A stretch of 64,000 nucleotides of DNA from contig JAUIAB010000010.1 of the NCBI GenBank assembly GCA_030425505.1, forward strand, positions 1 to 64,000, given 5' to 3'. This document shows, in pieces, positions 8,438-16,978 of the stretch (position 1 is its first letter; each line of letters begins with the position of its first letter). Position numbers and translations under genes: made by a program. The notes beneath the pieces were generated by a model. That model was not told where the DNA came from and searched no databases. It was given only the letters and a program-made list of their open reading frames with translations. Source of the DNA: Bacteroidia bacterium. Lineage in GTDB: Bacteria; Bacteroidota; Bacteroidia; Cytophagales; Flammeovirgaceae.

Positions 8438-8935
8438 ATGAAAATGGAAGAATACATTAAAGACCTTGAAAAAAACACAAATAAAGTGCTGGAGACAGTC
8501 AAAGATTATCCACTTGAAAAGTTGACTCAAAAAATAGATTTGGAGTGGAGTGTGCTAGAGGTCTTGGAGCATATCTATATGTCTGATAAACTTATTTACA
8601 GAATTATATCTAAATCTTCGGAAAATGAATCCGAGAGCAAAGAAATTATTGGAAGAAATAAATTAAAAACTATCCTAATTGAACAACGGAAAAATAAAGT
8701 GCAATCACCTGAAGTGCTAAAACCGAAAGGGTATTTCAAGAATCTAGCTGAATTTAATTTAGCTTTCTCTACATTGCGGAAAGCTATTCAAAATGATTTG
8801 ATATCTAAAAAGTTAGTAGTTGACAATAGAACATATAACCACCCTATACTTGGTGAGATGACTGTAAAAGACTGGCTCTACTTCAGCTTATTCCATGCTG
8901 AACGACACTTAAAGCAAATTCAAGAAAAAGGATAA
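8438..8935 (+). CDS. DinB-like domain protein
   Basis: The 165-residue protein has the four-helix-bundle DinB/YfiT-like pattern: LEWSVLEVLEHIYMSDK early on and GEMTVKDWLYFSLFHAERHLKQI at the end. The three His residues in these motifs (EHIY, FHAERH) match the family metal site. Members act as metal-dependent thiol transferases or have no known role; no DNA-damage function should be assumed from the name. I prefer ATG 8438 (or 8444) over 8408, because the preceding ten residues do not fit the family N terminus. It converges on the cytochrome P460 gene. Confidence 0.8.
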   Translation: MKMEEYIKDLEKNTNKVLETVKDYPLEKLTQKIDLEWSVLEVLEHIYMSDKLIYRIISKSSENESESKEIIGRNKLKTILIEQRKNKVQSPEVLKPKGYFKNLAEFNLAFSTLRKAIQNDLISKKLVVDNRTYNHPILGEMTVKDWLYFSLFHAERHLKQIQEKG

Positions 8936-8975
8936 AAATACTATTTCCAATACTTTAGTAACCCTTTCTAGAAGG

Positions 8976-9530
8976 TCAATAAGTAAAAACAAAATCACTA
9001 CCAGCTAGAGGGTGCTGGTGGCAAGATGCACATGCTACGATTTTTCCTCTATTGATATTGTCTTCTGTTGTTGGTAGTTTACCATTGGGGTTTTGAAGGT
9101 AATTATTAGTACCATCATTAGGCATTTTCACATACTCCCAATCTCCTCCATCAGGGTAGTATCCTGCCTCTCTTTTGATCATCGCAAAAGTGACTACTAA
9201 ATCACTCTTACGACCTTGCTCACCTTTTAAGAAAGTATGTTTGGTAAAAATAGTACCAACTCGTATGGATTCTCCTTCTGATAGGTTAGTGTATACATCT
9301 CTAATTGTTTCATCTGTAGTTAAAGGCGCGCCATTATGAGCGATGGTTGCATCTGTACCAAAAGAGTCTCCTGTTAGCCCTATTGCTACAGGGTTAAGAC
9401 TTTCATTAAGTTTGGCCTGTTCTTCACTAACAGGGTCGTTTGAAGAATCGTTACTTTTATTAGAAGAATCATCACAGCTAAGCAAAAAAGCTATGATACC
9501 AACAAAAGTTATTAGGATAATTTTTTTCAT
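8976..9530 (-). CDS. Cytochrome P460-like haem lipoprotein
   Basis: The 184-residue protein has a lipoprotein signal peptide (LLSC, Cys19), a Ser/Asn/Asp-rich linker, and a C-terminal P460-type domain. Haem would attach at CASCH (167-171) near the C terminus. Before it lie TFAMIKREAGYYPDGGDWEYVKM and a GK-I-ACASCHQ block typical of the family. Classical cytochrome P460 oxidises hydroxylamine in ammonia oxidisers; in Bacteroidota the relatives have no established substrate, so a nitrogen-oxidation role should not be assumed. Expected location is the periplasmic face of a membrane. It is a single-gene unit; no cytochrome maturation genes are nearby. Confidence 0.8.
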   Translation of the reverse strand: MKKIILITFVGIIAFLLSCDDSSNKSNDSSNDPVSEEQAKLNESLNPVAIGLTGDSFGTDATIAHNGAPLTTDETIRDVYTNLSEGESIRVGTIFTKHTFLKGEQGRKSDLVVTFAMIKREAGYYPDGGDWEYVKMPNDGTNNYLQNPNGKLPTTEDNINRGKIVACASCHQHPLAGSDFVFTY

Positions 9531-9655
9531 TTTAAAAAATAACTTTATGAGTATGAATACATTAAAAATTGAATATAAAAAAAAATAACTCTGAATTACA
9601 TTTTCTTCTATTTTATTAATAATAAATTATTGTATTGAGAATTTTTAGAAAACTT

Positions 9656-11560
9656 TCAATTACTTATCCTACCTTCTTTAATGCTTTCTACAATAGAAGG
9701 ATCTAATAGGGTGGAAATATCCCCCAAGTTAGTTGTATCTCCCTCAGCTATTTTTCTCAAAATTCTTCTCATTATTTTTCCTGATCTAGTTTTTGGAAGG
9801 CCTTTTACTATTTGAATTTTATCCGGTTTTGCGATAGCTCCTATTACTTCAGAAACTTTGTCTCGTATTTCTTTTTTGACCTCCTCAAAAGAGGTGTTTT
9901 CTAGTTTATGCAGATCGCAAATTACAAATGCATAAATTCCCTGCCCTTTTATTTCATGAGGATATCCAACTACGGCGGATTCTATAACGGAGCTATGTAG
10001 GTTTATTGCATTTTCTACTTCTGCTGTTCCAAGGCGGTGACCAGATACATTAATTACATCATCCACTCTTCCTAAGATTCTATAATACCCTTCCTCATCT
10101 CTTTTACACCCATCTCCAGTGAAGTAATATCCTTTGAAGGTAGAGAAGTAGGTGTTTTTACACCGTTCGTGATCACCATACGTAGTTCGTATCATAGAGG
10201 GCCAAGGAAATTTGATACTGAGGTTCCCTTCTACACTATTGCCCTGTATTTCATTTCCTTTATTATCTACTAATGCTGGCTGGATGCCTGGTAGAGGCAG
10301 TGTAGCGTAGGTTGGCTTTGTTGGCGTAATTCCTGCTAAAGGAGATATCATAATTCCCCCTGTTTCGGTTTGCCACCAGGTGTCTACTATAGGGCACCGA
10401 TCTTTTCCAATATGGGTATGGTACCAATGCCAGGCTTCAGAGTTAATCGGTTCTCCAACAGTACCCAAGACTTTCAAAGAATCTAGTTGGTATAGGTTGA
10501 CATACTCTAAGCCTTTTGCCATCAAAGCTCTGATGGCAGTTGGCGCAGTATAAAAAATATTGACACCCAAGCGGTCTACTATTTTCCAAAACCTTCCTGC
10601 ATCTGGGTAGGTTGGAACTCCTTCAAACATTACGGATGTTGCCCCAGCCAGCAATGGACCATATACTATGTAGGAGTGCCCTGTAATCCACCCTATATCC
10701 GCAGTACACCAGTAAATATCTTTTTCCTGATATTGGAATACGTTTAGAAAAGAATACCAAGTGTATACCATATAGCCACCACAGGAATGCAAAACTCCTT
10801 TTGGTTTGCCTGTAGAGCCAGAGGTGTATAGGATAAAAAGAGGGTCTTCCGAATCCATTACTTCAGCATCGAAGAGTGGCTTTGCATTTTTGATCTCATC
10901 CTCCCACCAGTAGTCTCTGCCTTCTTTCATTTCTGCCTCTTCTTGGGTTCTTTTGAGAACAATACAGCTTTCAACACCAGGGCAAGAATCTAAAGCATCA
11001 TTAACCCAGGCTTTTAAAGGTATTATTTTGTTTCCTCTAAATGCTCCGTCAGCAGTGATGATGACTTTAGCGTTGGCATCTTGTATTCTGCTGGCTAAAG
11101 CGTTAGAAGAAAAACCTGCAAAAACGACCGAATGTATTGCTCCTATTCTTGCACATGCTAATACAGCGATAACAAGCTCTGGAACCATTGGCATGTATAG
11201 ACATATTCTATCACCTTTTTCTACGTTATGGTTTTTTAATACACCTGCAAATTCACATACCTTTTGATGCAGCTCTCCATAGGTAATTCTTCTATCTTCT
11301 TCGTTTGGGTCATTAGCAACCCAGATAATTGCTTCTTTATCTTTTTTGGTCTCTAGGTGTCTGTCTAAGCAGTTTTCTGTAATGTTTAATTTACCATTGA
11401 TAAACCACTTAGAATAATAGTCACTAAAATTATAGTCTAAAACCTTTTCCCACTTTTCTCTCCATGTAAACTGGCTGGCTACTTTAGCCCAAAACTCTTC
11501 TGGGTTTTCAACACTTTCTCTGTAGGTTTTGGCATATTCTTCCAGGTTAGTTATCTGCAT
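9656..11560 (-). CDS. acs: Acetyl-CoA synthetase (acetate-CoA ligase, AMP-forming)
   Basis: This enzyme makes acetyl-CoA from acetate, CoA and ATP through acetyl-AMP. At 634 residues it has the usual length. The P-loop YTSGSTGKPKG is at 245-255, the WWQTETGG motif marks the acetyl pocket with its conserved Trp, and the C-terminal TRSGK motif has the acetylatable Lys at about 595. The start MQITNLEEY fits the family. A 13-base palindrome CATAGA-A-TCTATG sits about 40 bases upstream of the start. There is no acetate permease or phosphotransacetylase in the neighbourhood; a sodium/solute symporter at 55.4 kb is unlinked. Confidence 0.95.
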   Translation of the reverse strand: MQITNLEEYAKTYRESVENPEEFWAKVASQFTWREKWEKVLDYNFSDYYSKWFINGKLNITENCLDRHLETKKDKEAIIWVANDPNEEDRRITYGELHQKVCEFAGVLKNHNVEKGDRICLYMPMVPELVIAVLACARIGAIHSVVFAGFSSNALASRIQDANAKVIITADGAFRGNKIIPLKAWVNDALDSCPGVESCIVLKRTQEEAEMKEGRDYWWEDEIKNAKPLFDAEVMDSEDPLFILYTSGSTGKPKGVLHSCGGYMVYTWYSFLNVFQYQEKDIYWCTADIGWITGHSYIVYGPLLAGATSVMFEGVPTYPDAGRFWKIVDRLGVNIFYTAPTAIRALMAKGLEYVNLYQLDSLKVLGTVGEPINSEAWHWYHTHIGKDRCPIVDTWWQTETGGIMISPLAGITPTKPTYATLPLPGIQPALVDNKGNEIQGNSVEGNLSIKFPWPSMIRTTYGDHERCKNTYFSTFKGYYFTGDGCKRDEEGYYRILGRVDDVINVSGHRLGTAEVENAINLHSSVIESAVVGYPHEIKGQGIYAFVICDLHKLENTSFEEVKKEIRDKVSEVIGAIAKPDKIQIVKGLPKTRSGKIMRRILRKIAEGDTTNLGDISTLLDPSIVESIKEGRISN

Positions 11561-11600
11561 AGTAGTTCTAATAATTATGTTTTAGTAAGCACACAATTTA

Positions 11601-11613
11601 CATAGAATCTATG
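11601..11613. promoter_or_regulatory. Palindrome upstream of acs
   Basis: CATAGA-A-TCTATG is a perfect 6-bp inverted repeat with a one-base centre, 41-53 bases upstream of the acs start codon. The position suits an operator. A palindrome this short and AT-rich can occur by chance, and I recognise no binding-site consensus. Confidence 0.3.
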
Positions 11614-11657
11614 AGATGCTTTGTGAAGAGCACTAGTTTATGAAACTTTATGTAAAA

Positions 11658-12398
11658 CTACTCTTTCAACGAAGGGTATTTTTTAAAAAAGCTAGAAAAC
11701 TTCATCTGTATCACACCAAAAAAAGCTTCTTTGAAGATTCTTTTTGACATTTTAGAGACTCCTTTAGTACGATCCGTAAATATGATAGGTACTTCTTTAA
11801 TCTTGAACCCATGCTTCCAGGCTAAAAACTTCATTTCTATCTGAAAAGCATATCCTACAAACCTCACTTTACTTAGGTTAATTGTTTCCAAAACCTTACG
11901 GCGATAGCAAATAAACCCTGCAGTTGCATCTTGCACTTTCATACGAGTAACAAGCCTGACATAAAAGCTTGCAAAATAGGACATTAGAACTCGGCTCATT
12001 GGCCAGTTTACAACATTAACTCCTTTTATATACCTTGACCCTATGGCTACATCGTACCCTTCTTTAGAGCAAGCATCATACAGTTTGACTAAATCTTTTG
12101 GGTCATGTGAAAAGTCAGCATCCATTTCGAAGATGTATGCATAGCTTTTTGAAAGTGCTTTTTGAAAGCCAAACAAATAGGCAGTGCCCAAACCTGATTT
12201 TTTAGCTCTTTGCTCCAGTAAAATCCTATTTGGAAATTGAGTTTGTAGTTTTTCTACAACTTTACCTGTACCATCTGGTGAACTGTCATCTACTATAAGT
12301 ACATCAAACTCCTTAGGAAGTTGCAATACCGACAAAATAATGTTTTCGATATTTTCAATTTCATTGTAGGTAGGAATTATTACTAAAGAGTCTGACAT
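11658..12398 (-). CDS. Polyprenol-phosphate mannosyltransferase-like glycosyltransferase (GT2)
   Basis: The 246-residue GT-A enzyme resembles dolichol-phosphate mannose synthase: it would transfer a sugar from a nucleotide donor to polyprenyl phosphate at the inner membrane. Visible motifs are IIPTYNE at 7-13, VDDSSPDGTG at 36-45, the DAD metal motif in EMDADFSHDP, and GSRYIKG. It has no C-terminal membrane helices, so it is the soluble DPM1-like form. It is 14 bases from the MazG-like gene on the same strand, and transcription runs MazG-like gene first, then this. The sugar specificity (mannose or other) is not determined. Confidence 0.85.
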   Translation of the reverse strand: MSDSLVIIPTYNEIENIENIILSVLQLPKEFDVLIVDDSSPDGTGKVVEKLQTQFPNRILLEQRAKKSGLGTAYLFGFQKALSKSYAYIFEMDADFSHDPKDLVKLYDACSKEGYDVAIGSRYIKGVNVVNWPMSRVLMSYFASFYVRLVTRMKVQDATAGFICYRRKVLETINLSKVRFVGYAFQIEMKFLAWKHGFKIKEVPIIFTDRTKGVSKMSKRIFKEAFFGVIQMKFSSFFKKYPSLKE

Positions 12399-12412
12399 TG
12401 AGTTTATTATTC

Positions 12413-12904
12413 TTAATCTTTATATAAAATCTTTTTTAAATCTGCCGGAGAGTAATTGATTGATTTTAGTGTTTTTTTATCATCTGTTCTATATACCAAA
12501 AACTCATCTCCTACCTCCTCGAAGTAGCAGTCCATTTTTCGCTCAACTTTGTAATAGTTTACAGTTGCTTCGGCTTCTTCTTTTGTTTTGCATGCTTTGC
12601 TCATGTTAGATCTTTGAACTTCTTCAAAAAGGGCTCTAAAATTTTCAGCTAGCCCAAACTCTAATATAGCTCCAGATAATACGTATTGAAGGTCACAAAA
12701 AGCATCTGCTATTTCTACTATATCTTTTTGTGCAATAGCCTCTGATAGCTCTTTTAGCTCCTCTTCTAATAGGCTTACTCTAAGGCTGCATCTTTTTTCA
12801 TCAGGTATTGTCGGGTTTTTTTCGATGGGATGCTTAAAGAGTTCATGAAACTTTGCCACTTGTTCCAGTTCGTAGGTAGAATAATGTGTTTTTAGATCTT
12901 CCAT
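12413..12904 (-). CDS. MazG-like nucleotide pyrophosphohydrolase
   Basis: The 163-residue protein belongs to the all-alpha NTP pyrophosphohydrolase superfamily. Its metal site is visible as two acidic helices: VSLLEEELKEL with the ExxE pair, and EIADAFCDLQYVL with the ExxD pair. It resembles the phosphoribosyl-ATP-pyrophosphatase-like group in Bacteroidota rather than full-length MazG. The probable role is cleavage of a non-canonical or surplus nucleotide to NMP and pyrophosphate; the substrate is unknown. It probably shares a transcript with the glycosyltransferase gene 14 bases downstream. No toxin or antitoxin gene is adjacent. Confidence 0.75.
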   Translation of the reverse strand: MEDLKTHYSTYELEQVAKFHELFKHPIEKNPTIPDEKRCSLRVSLLEEELKELSEAIAQKDIVEIADAFCDLQYVLSGAILEFGLAENFRALFEEVQRSNMSKACKTKEEAEATVNYYKVERKMDCYFEEVGDEFLVYRTDDKKTLKSINYSPADLKKILYKD

Positions 12905-13002
12905 AATACAAAAATAGCGGAGAGACTCTGTTTTTTACTAATTACAAAAATGCAGAAAATCAATAAATTGCAAATCTATTTTACCAGGAATTAATTGATT
13001 TA

Positions 13003-14148
13003 ATGCTATTGTTTATGGAAGAGGTCTTTTTAGGTATAGATGTTGGCGGTACTAATCTGAAATTTGGTGTAGTATCTTCTGAAGGAGAGCTATTGTATAA
13101 AAAGAAGTACAAAACAACAGACCTTAGAAATTCATCAGATTTTGTGCAAAGCTTTATTGAGATAGTTCGAAAAGAGCTCTCAGAAAAGGGTAATATACAA
13201 AAAGTGGGTATAGGATTGCCAGGTATGATTTCTAAAGACCGTAGAATAGCTCTTGAGATGGCAAATATTCCTGAACTTAATGGGTGTAATCTGGTAGAAA
13301 GGTTAGAAGATACTTTCCCTGGAAAAAACTTCTTTTTAGAAAATGATGCGAATGCTGCAGCATTGGGGGAACTTCATTTTGGAGAAAAAAGTTTACCCAG
13401 CTCTTTTATATTTATAACTATGGGAACTGGCATTGGGGGAGCTGCAATTATTGATGGAGAGGTTTTCACAGGAGCAAATGGCAATGGAATGGAGATTGGT
13501 CATATTATAGCTGGGAATGGAAAAACAGTAGAAAAAAATATTGGAAAGAAAGGGATTGTAGCTATTGCGGAGAAACTGCTGGAGAAAAAGGATAAGCAAA
13601 GCTTATTGAGAGTAGATAGAAAACTAGACCCAAAAGAAATAGTTCAGGCAGCTAAGAGCGATGATAAAATTGCATTAGAAGTTTTTAAAAAAGTAGGTGA
13701 ATTTTTAGGAGAATGCATTATTTCTTCTGTAAGAGCACTTGACATTTCAACGGTTATTATTGGTGGAGGTATTTCAAAAACATTTGACTATGTCAATAGA
13801 TCTATGATGAAGAAAATAGAGCAGTTTCTACCAGATTATTATACTAAAAACCTGCAAATTAGATTAGCTTCTCTGGCTAATAATGCTGGAATAATAGGAG
13901 CAGCTTCTTTGTGTTTTGCGAATAAAAGTAAAGTGCCATTACTTAAAGAAGAGTTTTCAGATCAAAGACAAAAAGACTATTACAAAAGCTTGCCTCTCAC
14001 CTTTTCAACCAAAGAAGCTAAATTACAAGCTTCTAAATTAGAAGTACCCGTTAGAACAGCAATGTACTGGCTCAAAAAATGGAATGAAGACCCTAAATTA
14101 TTAAGCAAGACCCAAAGAGGAGCATATAAAAAAACTCTCACTCCTTAG
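13003..14148 (+). CDS. ROK-family sugar kinase-like protein with a C-terminal helix-turn-helix tail
   Basis: Residues 1-305 form a ROK domain: phosphate-1 motif DVGGTNLK (13-20), catalytic ENDANAAALGE (113-123), GTGIGGA (141-147) and EIGH (164-167). The cysteine zinc motif that normally follows EIGH in ROK enzymes is absent: the stretch GNGKTVEKNIGKKG has no Cys. After the ROK domain comes an extra segment of about 75 residues (306-381) containing FSTKEAKLQASKLEV with AMYWLKKW, which reads as a helix-turn-helix or winged helix. ROK repressors carry that domain at the N terminus, so the order is odd. Glucokinase activity is possible because the catalytic Asp remains. ATG 13015 is an equally good start. 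Confidence 0.75.
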   Translation: MLLFMEEVFLGIDVGGTNLKFGVVSSEGELLYKKKYKTTDLRNSSDFVQSFIEIVRKELSEKGNIQKVGIGLPGMISKDRRIALEMANIPELNGCNLVERLEDTFPGKNFFLENDANAAALGELHFGEKSLPSSFIFITMGTGIGGAAIIDGEVFTGANGNGMEIGHIIAGNGKTVEKNIGKKGIVAIAEKLLEKKDKQSLLRVDRKLDPKEIVQAAKSDDKIALEVFKKVGEFLGECIISSVRALDISTVIIGGGISKTFDYVNRSMMKKIEQFLPDYYTKNLQIRLASLANNAGIIGAASLCFANKSKVPLLKEEFSDQRQKDYYKSLPLTFSTKEAKLQASKLEVPVRTAMYWLKKWNEDPKLLSKTQRGAYKKTLTP

Positions 14149-14157
14149 TGAGTTTTA
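14128..14157 (+). terminator. Hairpin at the end of the ROK gene
   Basis: AAAACTC and ACT pair with AGT and GAGTTTT around loop CCTT, with a two-base bulge, overlapping the ROK stop codon and ending in a short T run. The form suits an intrinsic terminator. The T tract is broken by ACTT, so efficiency is uncertain. Confidence 0.45.
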
Positions 14158-14256
14158 CTTAAATTTTCTGTAATAAGAAAATTTGGTACAATATTTTTGA
14201 TATAATATAACCAGATCTCTAAATTTACTTAGGTCTGGAAAAAACACCTTTCTCTA

Positions 14257-16953
14257 ATGGTAAAAAAAGTAACCCCAAATAATATGAGTGCTGTTATTAT
14301 AGCTTCAGAAAAATACTCCAAAGACAAAAAACTTTCAGATATTAAAGATGCTTCTGCAGGCAATGCAGAAAGGTTTGCTTCTTTTCTGGATTCTAAGAAA
14401 GGGTTTAATATCAACAAAGCGTCTTATGCAACTTTGATTAATGAAGAAGATCAGCTAAAGATAAAAGAGGGTTTTCTTAATGCAATAAGCAAAAACTCTG
14501 ACGAAATTATAGTCTACTATTCTGGGGTACTTATTTTTAGAAAAGAACAAATTTATCTTTCAACTCCAAATTCTACTTTAAAAGAAATATTTGCCAATGG
14601 TATTCCTCTTTTGGATATCATTAATATTTTGAAAGAAAATAAAGATAGTTTTAAGATTTTTATGGTCGATGGACCTTTATTAAATGAAAATGGAACGGAG
14701 ATTAAAGACCGTAAAGATTTCGATACTACTCTAAAGAGCTATACTAAGGGTGATTCTTTTGCATTTTTAATGCCTTCTGCTTCTAAGCATAAATCTTATA
14801 ATGAAGAAGTAATTCAACTTTTTGAAGAAGGAGTTGAAGTTAAGACAGAGAATTTAACAGTTGGGGATCTAACAAAGGTTGCTGAAGATAAAAACACATT
14901 AAACTTTATTTATTCTGACTCTGTGAAGAAAGATACTTCCGTTTGTTCTAACGAAAAGTATAAGTCTTTTCAGAAATTATTAGCGGAAGGAGATAAGCTT
15001 TTTTCTTCAGAGGCCTACTCTAAAGCATTGCCAAAGTACGAAAAAGCTATAGAGCTGTTTGAAGATAAAAAGGCTACAGAAAAAACTCGGTTTATTAAAG
15101 AGTTGAATAAAGGGGAAGATTTATTTTCAAAAAATAAATTTAATGAGGCCTATGATTCTTTTTTAAGAGCGGATGATATCATTTCATCAAAAGTTGTCCA
15201 TAAAGGAATTATAAAATCACTAGAAAAAGTAGGAGAAAGTCTTTTAGAAAAACGAGATTATGCTCAAGCAAGGGAAGTGTTTTTAAAGTTACAAAAGGAA
15301 AACCCTAAGTTGAAAAAATATCAAACCCAGGTAGAACTTTGTGATAATGAGTTGAATTTCCAAGATTTTCTTGAAAAAGCCGATAGTTATTATTTCCAAA
15401 ATAATTTTGAAGAAGCTCTTCCTAATTATACGGAAGCACTTAAGATAAAAGATGATTTTACTGCCAAAAGAAGAAAAGGAGAGTCGGAGTGGCTGGTAAA
15501 AAAACTTAAAGAAATAGGATCTACTTCTGGATACAAAGTTGTAGAAGAAACCAAAAGTAAGCCTAGCACAAATACAGACTCGGCAATAGAAGAAAAAGCA
15601 TGGGAAAAAGCAGAAGATCTAAATACTAAATCAGCGTATGAGTTTTATGTAAGCATTTTCCCAGAAGGAAAATATGCATCTCAAGCAGCCGAGAAGATTG
15701 CAAACTATGATGATATTCAGGCTACAGATTTAGAAGAAACTACTGATGAAAGAAGTACTTATTCTGAAGAACCGAAGGTGATTAAGAAAATAAATCCAGA
15801 AAGTGGAAGAATAAGCTTAAGTAGAGTATTAAAAGAAGGCCCAGAAGAAGAGGAGGGGTATGAGGATTTTAATATTACTCATACGACTGCGGATGAAGAG
15901 TCACAAGTGTTTGAAACTATAGATGAAAAAAGTGATGATGGTGAGACTGTTGAAGAAATCACTCCGGTAGAAGAAAATACATTTAAAGAAGACCTAAGCA
16001 ATATAAAAGATGGGTCTCAAGTTGGATCTGTAGCTGTTGATTTTGAGTCTTATTCTGAAGAAGAGTTATGGGACTATGCAGAAAGTGGTGGAACAATAGA
16101 AAGCTATATGGACTATATAAACAACACGAAAGAAGCAATCCATGTAGCTGATGCTTATTATATGATAAACAAGATGACTAAAGAAAACGAAGAGAAGGAG
16201 AAGAAAGAGTCATTTGAACAAGAGATAAAGATTGATGATGTATCTGAGAACGGAGAAGTACCTGAAGAAAAGGAGGACGAGCAAGAAGATGATATACTAA
16301 CTGAAAGTATTTCTCAGGGAGAAGATCAAAAAGAAGATCTAAGCTTTATTGCTGATTTATCAGAAGATGGGCTTTGGAATTATGCTCAAAAGGTAAATAC
16401 GGTGGAAAGCTATATGCTTTATGTAGAAAATACTAGTGAGTCTACGCATATTGCAGATGCTTATTCTAAGATAAATGAGCTGAACCATCAAAACGATACA
16501 GAAGAAAGTGAATCTGTAAGTGATCAGGTAGTTGCTCAAATTAAACAAGAAGAAAGGTTTACTGATGAAGAATCTCAAAAAGAAGAAGCTGAGGAAAAAG
16601 AAATAGTAAAAGAGCCAGAAAACGATGAGATAAAAATTAATTTGGATATTTTCAATAGTGATGAGGAAGAAGAAAAGTTATGGGAAGATGCAAAAAACGA
16701 AAATACCATATCTTCTTACTCTAATTATTTAGATGGTACTAAGTCAGGTAAATACTCTTCTGAAGCTGAGTCTAAAATTGAAGAGTTAAAAAATGATACA
16801 CAAACCTTAGAGCAACAAGACTGGATTGATGCTCAGGTGGAAGATACTTCTGAAGCATACAAAAACTATATGGATAAATATCCTACTGGTAAGTACTATG
16901 CTAAAGCGACATTCCGACTTGAAAAACTAGAGGAAGAGCAAAATAAGGTGTAG
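14257..16953 (+). CDS. Degenerate caspase-like domain protein with TPR and WxxA-SY repeats
   Basis: The 898-residue protein has no signal peptide. Residues 10-215 follow the pattern of a bacterial caspase-like (C14) domain: SAVIIASEKY, then IIVYYSG at 84-90 where active enzymes have YYSGHG, and FMVDGP at 135-140 where they have the DAC cysteine. Both catalytic residues are missing, so it should be an inactive pseudo-protease. Residues about 230-410 contain TPR-like helices. Five degenerate 40-residue repeats follow (446-484, 601-641, 703-742, 806-845, 853-892), with W, A, NT, SY and KY positions conserved and very acidic linkers between. A DUF547 gene lies 25 bases downstream. It is probably a scaffold; this is inference. 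Confidence 0.65.
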   Translation: MVKKVTPNNMSAVIIASEKYSKDKKLSDIKDASAGNAERFASFLDSKKGFNINKASYATLINEEDQLKIKEGFLNAISKNSDEIIVYYSGVLIFRKEQIYLSTPNSTLKEIFANGIPLLDIINILKENKDSFKIFMVDGPLLNENGTEIKDRKDFDTTLKSYTKGDSFAFLMPSASKHKSYNEEVIQLFEEGVEVKTENLTVGDLTKVAEDKNTLNFIYSDSVKKDTSVCSNEKYKSFQKLLAEGDKLFSSEAYSKALPKYEKAIELFEDKKATEKTRFIKELNKGEDLFSKNKFNEAYDSFLRADDIISSKVVHKGIIKSLEKVGESLLEKRDYAQAREVFLKLQKENPKLKKYQTQVELCDNELNFQDFLEKADSYYFQNNFEEALPNYTEALKIKDDFTAKRRKGESEWLVKKLKEIGSTSGYKVVEETKSKPSTNTDSAIEEKAWEKAEDLNTKSAYEFYVSIFPEGKYASQAAEKIANYDDIQATDLEETTDERSTYSEEPKVIKKINPESGRISLSRVLKEGPEEEEGYEDFNITHTTADEESQVFETIDEKSDDGETVEEITPVEENTFKEDLSNIKDGSQVGSVAVDFESYSEEELWDYAESGGTIESYMDYINNTKEAIHVADAYYMINKMTKENEEKEKKESFEQEIKIDDVSENGEVPEEKEDEQEDDILTESISQGEDQKEDLSFIADLSEDGLWNYAQKVNTVESYMLYVENTSESTHIADAYSKINELNHQNDTEESESVSDQVVAQIKQEERFTDEESQKEEAEEKEIVKEPENDEIKINLDIFNSDEEEEKLWEDAKNENTISSYSNYLDGTKSGKYSSEAESKIEELKNDTQTLEQQDWIDAQVEDTSEAYKNYMDKYPTGKYYAKATFRLEKLEEEQNKV

Positions 16954-16978
16954 AAATTTTTTAATCTCTATTCTTGGG

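Noticed and set aside
8936-8975. Palindrome CCTTTCTAGAAGG between dinB-like and P460 genes
   Set aside because: Too short and lacking T tracts to call a terminator; the region is only 40 bases of convergent spacing.
12413-12904. MazG-like gene as part of a toxin-antitoxin system
   Set aside because: It is a nucleotide pyrophosphohydrolase with an ExxE/ExxD metal site; no toxin partner is adjacent.
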